A stretch of 64,000 nt of DNA from Jiella avicenniae (lineage in GTDB: Bacteria > Pseudomonadota > Alphaproteobacteria > Rhizobiales > Rhizobiaceae), in the NCBI RefSeq assembly GCF_021390325.1, contig NZ_JAJUWU010000023.1:1-64000 (forward strand), written 5' to 3'. Made by a program: the position numbers and the translations under genes. Numbering within the stretch: position 1 is the first letter of the stretch; each line of letters starts with the position of its first letter. Below, piece after piece: positions 1 to 9,894 of the stretch. Below the pieces are notes generated by a model. That model searched no databases. It was not told the DNA's origin and saw only the letters and a program-made list of their open reading frames with translations.

Positions 1-68
1 CCCGAAGGGCGATCCGGATCCCGTCGGTCTCCTTCCCGCACCCTTCATACACCAAGCCAAACACACAG

Positions 69-96
69 GATCCCGGGTCAGGCCCGGGATGACGAG
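69..96. repeat. REP-like extragenic palindrome
   Basis: The sequence GATCCCGGGTCAGGCCCGGG followed by ATGACGAG is an imperfect palindrome. Near-identical units occur in this window at 56530-56558 and 56638-56665. Three extragenic copies of a palindrome built on GTCATCCCGG / CCGGGATGAC indicate a dispersed repeat family of the kind common between genes in alphaproteobacteria. No mobility gene is linked to it. Confidence 0.8.
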
Positions 97-266
97 GTTT
101 TGATGCTTCGACCCATTCTGCAAGGTCGATGAGCCGCGCGATCCGCTGATCGCCGGACGGGGATGGGATGTGTGAATGCGGAGGGGCCTGATCGGAGGAC
201 TCGAACCGAAGCGTCCGATCGACGCCCCTTCGCTGCTTCACGGCTTCCGACCTCGGAGGCCCAGCT

Positions 267-289
267 TGCCGGCGCTTCTGGCGCCGGCA
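267..289 (-). terminator. Hairpin after the small basic gene
   Basis: TGCCGGCGC at 267-275 pairs perfectly with GCGCCGGCA at 281-289 around a 5-base loop, seven bases beyond the stop codon of the minus-strand gene at 296-427. There is no T-run, so it may be a weak terminator or a 3-prime-end stabilising hairpin. Confidence 0.45.
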
Positions 290-295
290 GCCGCG

Positions 296-427
296 TCACT
301 TCTTCTTGTCGACGTCTCGCGGCGCGGCGAATTTGCCGGGCACGGTCGACGGCGCCGCCGCCTTGGCCTTCTTGTCGGCCTTCGGTTTGCGGACTTCCTT
401 GTTGCTGCGCATCTGGCCCTTGGCCAT
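296..427 (-). CDS. Small basic hypothetical protein (43 aa)
   Basis: This encodes a 43-residue, strongly basic, lysine-rich protein starting MAKGQMRSNKEVRKPKADKK and ending in DVDKKK. The start was set at the ATG at 427 rather than further upstream because a strong ribosome binding site (AGGAAAGGA) lies just before it. Small proteins with an MAKGQxRSNKE-type N-terminus are, from memory, common in Proteobacteria and have no established role. The basic charge would suit nucleic-acid or ribosome contact, but that is inference. It is monocistronic, with a hairpin directly downstream. Confidence 0.75.
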   Translation of the reverse strand: MAKGQMRSNKEVRKPKADKKAKAAAPSTVPGKFAAPRDVDKKK

Positions 428-692
428 GGTCCGTTCCTTTCCTGTTTGGATGGCCAGCGATAGCACGCCGCGAGACGCGAGGGAGAGCACGAAATGCGGG
501 GGGCGGGCCGCCCGGACACGTTTCCTGGCGCCCTACCGACGAGCGGCGATCCGGTTTCGATCCGGCGACGGCCGGGCGCATGGCGCGGCCCCTCCGAATG
601 GCCCTCTTCCCGCAACCTCGTCAGTGCGGCCTTGTCAGCGGAATCCCATCGGATAAAGTGATCTTCCCCAAGGGAAGATCGGAGGATGGACC

Positions 693-1928
693 ATGCTGTG
701 GGCGCATTCTTCTCGGCACGGCGCCGGACCGTCGCGGAGCCTCCTCTCCCTGGCGTTCGCCTGCCTCGCCACCGCCGCGGCTGCCGCCTCGCCCGAGGCC
801 GAGCGCGGGGACGAGAGCACGGTGATCATCCGGCCCGTTCAGATACCGCCGGCGAACGCGTCCGCCCCGCTCGCGCCGGACGTCTCCGCCGGGATGATCG
901 GCGCCCTTCGCGAAACGGCGAAGAATTGGCACCTGCCTTGCCCGGGCGGCACAGCGCGAAAGATCACGATCGCCGAGGCGGACGAAGCCGCGGTGGCGGC
1001 GCTGCGCGAGACCGGCGCCCGGCGCGAACCGGCGATGACCGAGATCGCAAAAAAGATGGAGCCGGCCGGTCCGCTGCTCGTCTATTCCCTCGCCGGAGCC
1101 GGGCGCCCCGACCCATACACGGTGGACCCTCCGAAGATCGTCGCCGAGTTGCGCTATCGCCTTCTCGATCCATCGAGCGGCGCCGTTCTCGCCCAGGGTT
1201 CCGATTACGCCACCGGCCTCGATGGCGGATCCTGCAAAGCCGGCGATCTGTCGCAGGATGCCCCGGAAGCCGATAGACGGGCGGCCATCGCCTGCTTCGG
1301 GCAGGCGCTTGCAGCGGCCTTCCCCGCGCTTCTCACGACCATGCCGGCCGAGGTCGCCGCGGCCGCCGCCTGTCCGCCGACCTTCGAGGGCGCGCGCGTC
1401 ACCGTCGCGGTCGACCGCAAGCACGAGGCGGCCCTGCAGCCGCTCTACTTCGAAGAGGCGGTGCTCGAGGGATTGCGCGAGGTCGTCCACTCGCTGCCAC
1501 AGAGCTTTCCCAAGCCCGCATTCCACCAGGCGGATGCCGCGTTGTCCGGCCGTTTCGTCGGCGACGGGACGGGCAGGACCGGCGAGGCGGACATTGCCGA
1601 GGCGGCAGCGGACATGGCCGGCGGACCGAGCCATCTCCTTCTCTACGAACCGGCGGCGAAGGCGGAGACCGACGCGTTCACCGGGCTCGCGCGCTTCGAT
1701 ACGCGGATCACCTACCGGCTCTTCGACGTCGCCGCGGGGGCGATCGTCGCCGAAGGCAAGGTCGAATCCTCCCCCGATCCCTTCACCGGCTGCGCCGCCT
1801 CGATCAACGGCACGCCCGCCGAACCGCTCTGCGTGCAGCGAACCGTCGCGACCGCGCTCCAGAAACTCGCGACGGACGTCGGCTCGAAGGTGGTCTTCGC
1901 GCTCTCGGCCCGTTCCACCGCGCAATAG
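693..1928 (+). CDS. Exported protein with internal duplication, function unknown
   Basis: This encodes a 411-residue protein with an N-terminal signal peptide (hydrophobic stretch about 17-32, Ala-rich cleavage region), so it should be periplasmic. The ATG at 693 is supported by GGAGG at 681-685. The protein looks like two related halves. Residues about 128-172 (LLVYSL then YRLLDPSSGAVLAQG) match residues about 315-359 (LLLYEP then YRLFDVAAGAIVAEG), and each half is followed by a pair of cysteines (181/201 and 367/380) that could form disulfides. No family was recognised. It stands alone upstream of the MFS transporter gene, with a gap of about 115 bases. Confidence 0.85.
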   Translation: MLWAHSSRHGAGPSRSLLSLAFACLATAAAAASPEAERGDESTVIIRPVQIPPANASAPLAPDVSAGMIGALRETAKNWHLPCPGGTARKITIAEADEAAVAALRETGARREPAMTEIAKKMEPAGPLLVYSLAGAGRPDPYTVDPPKIVAELRYRLLDPSSGAVLAQGSDYATGLDGGSCKAGDLSQDAPEADRRAAIACFGQALAAAFPALLTTMPAEVAAAAACPPTFEGARVTVAVDRKHEAALQPLYFEEAVLEGLREVVHSLPQSFPKPAFHQADAALSGRFVGDGTGRTGEADIAEAAADMAGGPSHLLLYEPAAKAETDAFTGLARFDTRITYRLFDVAAGAIVAEGKVESSPDPFTGCAASINGTPAEPLCVQRTVATALQKLATDVGSKVVFALSARSTAQ

Positions 1929-2042
1929 GCACCTGCCACACCGCCGCTTCCCCAAGCTCGATGGCCGCGTGGCGAATCCGCATTGCCGCGGCGCCCGTGT
2001 GTTTCTATGCCTTCTGCGGACGAATTCATCGGGGGACGCGCA

Positions 2043-3476
2043 ATGGGGCGATCGCAGACGGACGGGCCGGCAACCAGCGTTCCGGCCCTGCGGCGCCCCG
2101 GCGTGTGGGGCTGGATGGCCTTCGACTTCGCCGCCCAGCCCTTCTTCACCGTCGTCCTCACCTTCGTCTTCGGGCCCTATTTCGTCTCGCAGCTCGCGCC
2201 CGATCCGGCGACGGGACAGACCTGGTGGAGCCTGGCTGCGACGATCGCCGGCATCCTTGTCGCCCTCGGCTCGCCCTTTCTCGGGGCGGTCGCCGACCGG
2301 GCGGGGCCGCGAAAACCCTGGATCGCCGTCTTCGCCGCCTTCAAGATCGCCGCGCTCTGCCTGTTGTGGTTCGCTGCGCCCGGCTCGCCGCTGGTGGTGG
2401 TGGCGCTGCTCGTCGTCGTCGCGAGCGTTGCGGCGGAGTTCTCCATCGTCTTCAACGACGCGATGATGCCGCGCCTTCTGAAGAACGAGGAGATCGGCCG
2501 GGTGTCGAACGTCGCCTGGGGCATTGGCTATGCCGGCGGCATCGTTTTTCTCATCGGCGCCCTCGCCTTTCTGGCCGGTTCGCCGGAGACCGGCCGGACG
2601 CTGCTCGGCCTGACGCCGCTCTTCGGCCTCGACCCGGCCGCCGGTGAAGGCTCCCGCGCCACGGCGCCGCTGGCGGCGCTGTGGTACCTCGTCTTCATCC
2701 TGCCGATGTTCGTCCTGACGCCGGATCGGCCGCACGGCGAAAAGGTCTCGGCGGCCATGCGGCAAGGGGTCGGCGATCTTCTCGCCACCTTCCGCGAGAT
2801 CCGCCTTCGCAAGCCGCTGTTCCAGTTCCTGATCGCGCGGATGATCTATCAGGACGGGGTGAATGCCCTCGTCGTCCTCGGCGGCGCCTTTGCCGCCGGC
2901 ATGTTCGGCTGGACGCTGACGGAGAGTGGTCTCTTCGGCATCATCCTCAACGTCGTCGCCATCCCGAGCTGCTTCGCCGCCGGCGCGCTCGACGCGCGGC
3001 TCGGCTCGAAGGCCGTGGTGACGATGGCCATCCTCTGCCTGTCGGCGGCGACGATCGGCATCGTCTCGACCGGCCCGGACTCGACGCTCTTCGGCCTCCT
3101 CGCCTTCGCGCCGCCCGGCGAGGCAGGCGGGGTCTTCGCCAGCGGCGCCGAGAAGAGCTACGTCGTGTTCGGCCTTCTCATCGGCCTCGCCTTCGGGCCG
3201 ATCCAGGCCTCGTCCCGGTCCTGGATGGCGAAATCCGTCAGCGCCGAGGAGGCCGGCCGCTATTTCGGCTTCTACGCCTTCATCGGCCGGGCGACAGCCT
3301 TCCTCGCCCCCGCCGCCGTCGCCGGAACGACGGAGCTGGCTTCGGGAAGCTTCGATCCGATCACCGCCTCGCGGATCGGCATGGCGAGCCTGATCGTGTT
3401 CTTCGTGGTGGGTCTCGTTCTCGTCGCGCGCACGGAGGGACCGCCGGAGGCCGGCACGGCGCGACGCGCATCATGA
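2043..3476 (+). CDS. MFS transporter of the UMF1 / ATG22-like family
   Basis: This encodes a polytopic inner-membrane protein of 477 residues with about 12 hydrophobic segments. Its N-terminus (WGWMAFDFAAQPFFTVVLTF then FGPYF) is characteristic of UMF1-type transporters related to yeast vacuolar effluxer Atg22 (PF11700). Substrates of the bacterial members are not established. The frame is open from a TTG at 1983, but the ATG at 2043 has a GGGGGA ribosome site six bases upstream and begins directly before the conserved region, so it is preferred; ATG 2007 is a weaker alternative. The gene ends 24 bases before the convergent parC stop codon. Confidence 0.88.
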   Translation: MGRSQTDGPATSVPALRRPGVWGWMAFDFAAQPFFTVVLTFVFGPYFVSQLAPDPATGQTWWSLAATIAGILVALGSPFLGAVADRAGPRKPWIAVFAAFKIAALCLLWFAAPGSPLVVVALLVVVASVAAEFSIVFNDAMMPRLLKNEEIGRVSNVAWGIGYAGGIVFLIGALAFLAGSPETGRTLLGLTPLFGLDPAAGEGSRATAPLAALWYLVFILPMFVLTPDRPHGEKVSAAMRQGVGDLLATFREIRLRKPLFQFLIARMIYQDGVNALVVLGGAFAAGMFGWTLTESGLFGIILNVVAIPSCFAAGALDARLGSKAVVTMAILCLSAATIGIVSTGPDSTLFGLLAFAPPGEAGGVFASGAEKSYVVFGLLIGLAFGPIQASSRSWMAKSVSAEEAGRYFGFYAFIGRATAFLAPAAVAGTTELASGSFDPITASRIGMASLIVFFVVGLVLVARTEGPPEAGTARRAS

Positions 3477-3499
3477 CCGCCCGGCGCGCCCGAAACGGA

Positions 3500-5752
<2,253 letters not shown>

Positions 5753-5989
5753 ATGGTCCGTCTATCGAAGGTCAAGAGATGGAACAAGACCGGAACGAAC
5801 CGATCCCCGGCTTTTTTCAGCGGTCGCCGCGGGGAGAATTCGCGACGCTGCGGGCCTGCCCGGCGAGGTCGCGTCTTCCTGCCGCCGGAATTGTGCGTAG
5901 ATTGCCGGGTCCGACCGCGCTACGTCTTCGCGCGGGGCATGACCCGCTCCGCGCCAAGCGCCGGGCTCAACGCTGAAAGAAGGTTCTTT

Positions 5990-7186
5990 ATGTCCGCCAA
6001 GACATCCGTGTCCTTGACCACGACCGCCGTCGCGCTGCTGTTCGGCTCGACCGCGGCCTTCGCCGCCGACGCGAACGCCTTCGGCGAACGCCTCAAGGCC
6101 GTCGCAGCCGAGCAGAACGTGACGCTCTCCTACGACGGCGCCTCCTCGGAGGGCGACGACGTCGTCCTGTCGGGCCTGACCGCCATGCCGCAGGGCGAAG
6201 AGCCCGCCAAGCTCGGCGACGTCACCTTCGAGGGCGTCACCGGCTCCACCGAGGCCGGCTGGAAGGTCGCGCGCGTTCCGATCGACGACATCGACGTCAC
6301 CGAGGACGACACCCACACCACCGTCACCGGCATCGCGATCGAGGGCCTCGAACTCCTGCCGACCGATCGCTCCAGCCTGCCGCCGGCCAAGCAGATGTCG
6401 GCGCTCTACTTCGACAAGGCCGGCATCGAATCCGTTTCGGTCGAGGAGAAGGGCACCAAGGTCTTCGACCTGTCGGGCGCCTCGATCGAGAACACCATCA
6501 ACGACGACGACACCTTCTCGTCGGACTTCGATTTCGGCAGCTTCAACGCCGATTTCTCCACCGCCGATGCCGAAACCGTCCAGGCGATGGGCGATCTCGG
6601 CTACACCAAGATGAACGGCAGCGTCGAGGGCAGCGCCAGCTGGGATCCGAAGACCGGCACGCTGACGCTCGACCCGTTCGAGATCGACGTCGAGAACGCC
6701 GGCAATCTCTCCTTCACCTACGAGATGTCGGGCTATACCCCCGCCTTCATCCAGTCGATGCAGCAGATCTCCCAGCAGATGCGGCAGAATCCCGAGGCCG
6801 ACCAGAACGGCGGCATGGCGATGATGGGCCTGTTGTCGCAGCTTTCCCTTGGCTCGGCCGACATCACCTTCACCGACGATTCCCTGACGAAGAAGCTGCT
6901 CGACTATTACGCCAAGAAGCAGGGAACGACGGCGGACCAGCTGGCCCAGCAGCTCGAGGGGATGGTGCCGGCCGCCCTCGCCCAGCTGAACAACCCCGAG
7001 TTCCAGAAGAAGGTGAGCGACGCCGTTTCGACCTTCCTGAAGGATCCGAAGTCGCTGTCGATCTCGATCGATCCGGAAACCCCGGTGCCGGCGATGCAGA
7101 TCATGGGCGCGGCGATGGGCGCGCCGCAGACGCTGCCGCAGGTGCTGTCGCTGGACGTGACGGCGAACGACGCCTCCAGCGAATAG
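5990..7186 (+). CDS. Exported protein of unknown function (398 aa)
   Basis: The start is the ATG at 5990, preceded by an AGAAGG ribosome site; the reading frame is open far upstream only by chance, antisense to parC. A clear Sec signal peptide (hydrophobic core VALLFGSTAAF, cleavage after AFAA) predicts a periplasmic or outer-membrane-associated location. The mature protein is acidic and beta-rich with repeated alternating segments. A Gln-rich helical stretch (around SMQQISQQMRQN) follows, then a C-terminal part with LLDYYAKKQG. No domain was recognised. A strong terminator follows about 80 bases downstream, so this is a single-gene transcript. Confidence 0.85.
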   Translation: MSAKTSVSLTTTAVALLFGSTAAFAADANAFGERLKAVAAEQNVTLSYDGASSEGDDVVLSGLTAMPQGEEPAKLGDVTFEGVTGSTEAGWKVARVPIDDIDVTEDDTHTTVTGIAIEGLELLPTDRSSLPPAKQMSALYFDKAGIESVSVEEKGTKVFDLSGASIENTINDDDTFSSDFDFGSFNADFSTADAETVQAMGDLGYTKMNGSVEGSASWDPKTGTLTLDPFEIDVENAGNLSFTYEMSGYTPAFIQSMQQISQQMRQNPEADQNGGMAMMGLLSQLSLGSADITFTDDSLTKKLLDYYAKKQGTTADQLAQQLEGMVPAALAQLNNPEFQKKVSDAVSTFLKDPKSLSISIDPETPVPAMQIMGAAMGAPQTLPQVLSLDVTANDASSE

Positions 7187-7266
7187 AGGCGGCGACGGCA
7201 CAGCCTTCCGACGCGCCCCGGCGCGCGGCAGGATGCGCACGCTCTTAGCCGCAACTGGAAATTCAG

Positions 7267-7302
7267 ACCCCGACCGGGCTTTCCCGCCCGGCCGGGGTTT
7301 TA
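7267..7302 (+). terminator. Rho-independent terminator of the exported-protein gene
   Basis: ACCCCG-A-CCGGGC pairs with GCCCGG-C-CGGGGT around a short TTTCCC loop, followed directly by TTTTA. This is a strong intrinsic terminator for the gene ending at 7186. Its position argues that the downstream DUF421 gene starts after it and not at the in-frame ATG at 7233. Confidence 0.85.
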
Positions 7303-7304
7303 TC

Positions 7305-7931
7305 TTGAAAGGGGCAAGGCTCGGCACCGCCGGGTGCTCTCGAACCGCCAGGGAGGCTCCCATCTTCGGCCTATCGCCCACGGCAGACGCCATCCTCGGC
7401 GGCCTCGTTCTCGGTGCCATCGCGCTTTTCTGGATCATCCTGCTCGTGCGGATGATCGGCCTTCGCTCCTTCTCCAAGATGACCGCCTTCGACTTCGTCG
7501 TCACGCTGGCGACGGGGTCGCTGCTCGCCACCGCGGCCTCCTCGTCCGACTGGCAGGGCTTTCTCCGGGCCCTGGTGGCGATCGGCGCCCTGATGACCGT
7601 CCAGGTCGTCCTCGCCTTCGGCCGGCGCCGCAGCGAGGCCGTGACCTCCGTGGTCGACAACGAGCCGCTGCTGCTGATGCGGGACGGCGGGTTCATCGAC
7701 GCGGCGATGGCGGAAAGCCGCGTTTCGCCGGGGGACGTCTACGCCAAGCTGCGCGGCGCCGGCATCCAGTCGATGGACGACGTGCGCGCCGTGGTGCTGG
7801 AGACCACCGGCGACATTTCGGTGCTGCACGGCAGGACCGTCGCGCCGGAGCTTCTGCGCCACGTGCGCGGCGCGCGGGAGGCCGGTTTCGACGTGGACGA
7901 CGGCGGACAGAGCGCCAGCCGCAAGGCGTGA
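7305..7931 (+). CDS. DUF421 (YetF-like) membrane protein
   Basis: The N-terminal part has three hydrophobic segments ending in VQVVLAFGRRRS. A cytosolic domain follows, with the family pattern EPLLLMRDGGFIDAAMAESR, then VYAKLRGAGIQSMDDVRAVVLE and GDISVL. This layout is typical of DUF421/YetF proteins, whose molecular role is poorly known. The start is uncertain. ATG 7233 would place a terminator inside the gene, and TTG 7305 has no good ribosome site. An ATC codon at 7362 sits five bases after a perfect GGGAGG (7351-7356), exactly before the conserved first segment. TTG 7305 is given as a conservative boundary. Nothing nearby indicates a partner. Confidence 0.75.
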   Translation: MKGARLGTAGCSRTAREAPIFGLSPTADAILGGLVLGAIALFWIILLVRMIGLRSFSKMTAFDFVVTLATGSLLATAASSSDWQGFLRALVAIGALMTVQVVLAFGRRRSEAVTSVVDNEPLLLMRDGGFIDAAMAESRVSPGDVYAKLRGAGIQSMDDVRAVVLETTGDISVLHGRTVAPELLRHVRGAREAGFDVDDGGQSASRKA

Positions 7932-8150
7932 AGGCGTTTCGCCGACGAAAGTCGGGGGGAGTGAAGGCGCCATAAGGCCAGATGAGGCCCCGGCAAGCCG
8001 GATGCGCCCCTGCAATCACTGGGGGTCTCGTCTTTTCAACCATCCGCACTGCGAAGGTGCGCCCCCCAGAGCCCACGCGACCCGCTGTGTCCGGTCTTCT
8101 CGAGCGCCATATCACGGCTCAGCAGATCCCTTGCGCGCGGAACTTCCCGG

Positions 8151-8663
8151 ATGGCCGACGCACCCCTGATCCTGACGCTCGGCTTCGACGGGGCGAGCTT
8201 CGCCCATCTCGACGCCCAGCGCCGGCGACACTTTCCGCCGGAGCGCAACCTCATCCCGGCGCATCTGACGCTGTTTCACCACCTGCCCGGGGAGAAGGAG
8301 CCGGAGATCGCCGCGACGCTGCGCGCCCTCACCCGCGACGCCGCCCCGATCCCTCTCACCGTCGCCGGCCTGCGCTTCCTCGGGCGCGGCTGCGCCTACG
8401 ACATCGAAGCGCCCCGCCTCGTCGCGCTCCGCCGCGACCTCGCCATCCGCTGGCAGGCCGACCTCACGCCGCAGGACGCGCAAGGCTTTCGCCCGCACGT
8501 GACTGTTCAGAACAAGGTGCCCGCGGCCGAAGCGCGGGCGACCTTCGAGACGCTGCGGGCCGAGTTTTCGCCATTCGAGGCGACCGGGACGGACCTCCTC
8601 CTCTGGCACTATCGCGGCGGCCCGTGGGATGCGGCGGGGAAGTTTCCTTTCGGCGGGGTGTGA
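8151..8663 (+). CDS. 2H phosphoesterase (2'-5' RNA ligase family) protein
   Basis: This encodes a 170-residue protein with the two H-x-T-x motifs of the 2H phosphoesterase superfamily: HLTL at about residues 38-41 in AHLTLFHHL, and HVTV in FRPHVTVQNK. Members are bacterial ThpR/LigT-type RNA ligases or cyclic phosphodiesterases acting on 2',5' or cyclic phosphate bonds. The physiological substrate of this sub-branch is unknown. The length fits the family, and the start at ATG 8151 leaves a short N-terminus before the first beta strand (LILTLGFD). It is followed after 90 bases by the PAAR effector gene, with no evident functional link. Confidence 0.88.
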   Translation: MADAPLILTLGFDGASFAHLDAQRRRHFPPERNLIPAHLTLFHHLPGEKEPEIAATLRALTRDAAPIPLTVAGLRFLGRGCAYDIEAPRLVALRRDLAIRWQADLTPQDAQGFRPHVTVQNKVPAAEARATFETLRAEFSPFEATGTDLLLWHYRGGPWDAAGKFPFGGV

Positions 8664-8752
8664 GCAACCCGGGCACAGCCGGAAAGAGACCGTTGACTCA
8701 AATCGCTTTATGATTGTCTTCTATTCTTCGGTAAACCACCTGTGAAAACGTC

Positions 8753-9622
8753 ATGCCCACCGGCCCGGCCGCCCGCCGCCTCGACCCCGTCGCCCACAAG
8801 AACCCCGGCCGCCTGATGCCGGGCCCGGGCAGCGCCGATGTCCTGATCGGCGGCCTGCCGGCCTGGCGCGCCCGCATCGACCGGCACGAATGCCGCCACG
8901 GCACGGGCGTCGTGATGGAGGGCTCGCCGACGGTGCTGATCAACGGCTACCCGGCGTGCCGGCAGGGGGATACGGTCGTCGAGGGACGGGAGCGAAACCG
9001 CATCACCGGCGGATGTGCGTCTGTCATCATCGGAGATCAGGGCGCTGGAATTGGAGCGCTCGGACAAGGGTCATCGTCAAATCGAGGGAGGCCAGATCCC
9101 TTCGAAACACTTCACGACGCCATTGAGCAAGAAGTGGTAAAATCAATTGCCGACGACCTCCTCGCCGGCAACACGGTAACAGCCTACGCAAAGGCGTTTG
9201 CGGCGGGGGTGACGCTCACGCTTCTGCCAGCCACTGAAGGTGAAGCGGCTGTAACCGCCATCTTATCAGTGATCGGCCTCGCCACCGCGGGCAAAATCGG
9301 CGCAAAAGCGGTCCGACTCCTCCCTGGCGGGTCTGCAAGGAGATCTGGCATCAAGCTTCTGGCAACCCGCTACGGCACCAAGATCGAGAGGGACATGCCG
9401 AGGCGCAGATGGACTCGGGAGGAAGTGGAAGCAACGATCAACACTCCCCATCGGCGAGCGAAGGGAAGAGATACACGGCACCGGGGAGATGGAACTCAGA
9501 ACAACGATCCGGCAACGATCTACTACAACCGAGATGAGAGCTACGTCATACGGAACGACGTTACGGGGGATATCGTGCAAGTATCCCGGCGCGGCGACCC
9601 GAATTGGAAATCACCCCGGTAG
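8753..9622 (+). CDS. PAAR-domain protein with colicin E5-like ribonuclease C-terminus
   Basis: Residues about 1-95 form a PAAR-like fold (VLIGGLPAWRARIDRHEC, SPTVLINGYPACRQGDTV, GGCASVIIG), the tip element of type VI secretion spikes. Residues about 145-185 are hydrophobic (a possible translocation segment). Residues about 208-289 match the colicin E5-type domain pattern: RRRWTREEVEATINTPHR, NDPATIYY, DESYVIRNDVTGDIVQVSRR and DPNW. Colicin E5 cleaves anticodon loops of queuosine-decoded tRNAs (Tyr, His, Asn, Asp). This suggests a contact-delivered tRNase toxin, with the small gene 12 bases downstream as immunity. The C-terminal half is visibly less GC-rich than its neighbours, consistent with acquisition. 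No other secretion genes are in the window. Confidence 0.85.
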   Translation: MPTGPAARRLDPVAHKNPGRLMPGPGSADVLIGGLPAWRARIDRHECRHGTGVVMEGSPTVLINGYPACRQGDTVVEGRERNRITGGCASVIIGDQGAGIGALGQGSSSNRGRPDPFETLHDAIEQEVVKSIADDLLAGNTVTAYAKAFAAGVTLTLLPATEGEAAVTAILSVIGLATAGKIGAKAVRLLPGGSARRSGIKLLATRYGTKIERDMPRRRWTREEVEATINTPHRRAKGRDTRHRGDGTQNNDPATIYYNRDESYVIRNDVTGDIVQVSRRGDPNWKSPR

Positions 9623-9634
9623 AGCGACACGCCC

Positions 9635-9880
9635 ATGTCTAACGGTTATGCCACCCACGATATGGCCCTACACTGCATTCGCGAGTGGCAACGCGGCGAC
9701 CGCAAGATCCTCGGGATCGAGCGGCTCATCGTCGACGAAAAGGGTGACGTCACGCCTGATTTGGACGGAATCGCCGACTTCTCCGATGCCAGCCGAGAGC
9801 AATCGCATGTCGCGGCCTGGCGCTTTCTCCAAATGTATGGCTCGGACCCCCGCGAGAGGTTCGATCTCGTTGTCGAATAA
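9635..9880 (+). CDS. Probable immunity protein to the E5-like toxin
   Basis: This encodes an 81-residue acidic protein starting 12 bases after the toxin stop codon, the usual place for a cognate immunity gene. Its size is close to the colicin E5 immunity protein (about 83 residues). The early segment ALHCIREWQRGDRKILGIE recalls the ImmE5 pattern of a first helix followed by a tryptophan or isoleucine, LGI strand. An acidic protein mimicking an anticodon would suit inhibition of a tRNase. Identity rests on position, size and a faint motif, not on alignment. The gene is convergent with aspS, ending 15 bases from the aspS stop codon. Confidence 0.7.
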   Translation: MSNGYATHDMALHCIREWQRGDRKILGIERLIVDEKGDVTPDLDGIADFSDASREQSHVAAWRFLQMYGSDPRERFDLVVE

Positions 9881-9894
9881 GGAGAAGGGGAGAA

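Larger units (their letters stand above)
1..295. other. Intergenic or edge segment without a supported gene
   Basis: No reading frame here has convincing protein character. The segment holds one REP-like palindrome (69-96) and a GC-rich hairpin (267-289) just beyond the stop codon of the small gene at 296-427. The overlapping frames on both strands are arginine- and proline-rich, as expected of GC-rich shadow frames. Any gene truncated at the left edge could not be recognised. Confidence 0.5.

Noticed and set aside
621-2765. 714-residue minus-strand open frame
   Set aside because: It is antisense to the exported-protein and UMF1 transporter genes and is Arg/Gly/Asp-rich with no domain; GC-rich codon bias keeps opposite frames open.
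5762-7696. 644-residue minus-strand frame
   Set aside because: It is a shadow of the exported-protein gene on the other strand; no start context and no protein-like hydrophobic pattern.
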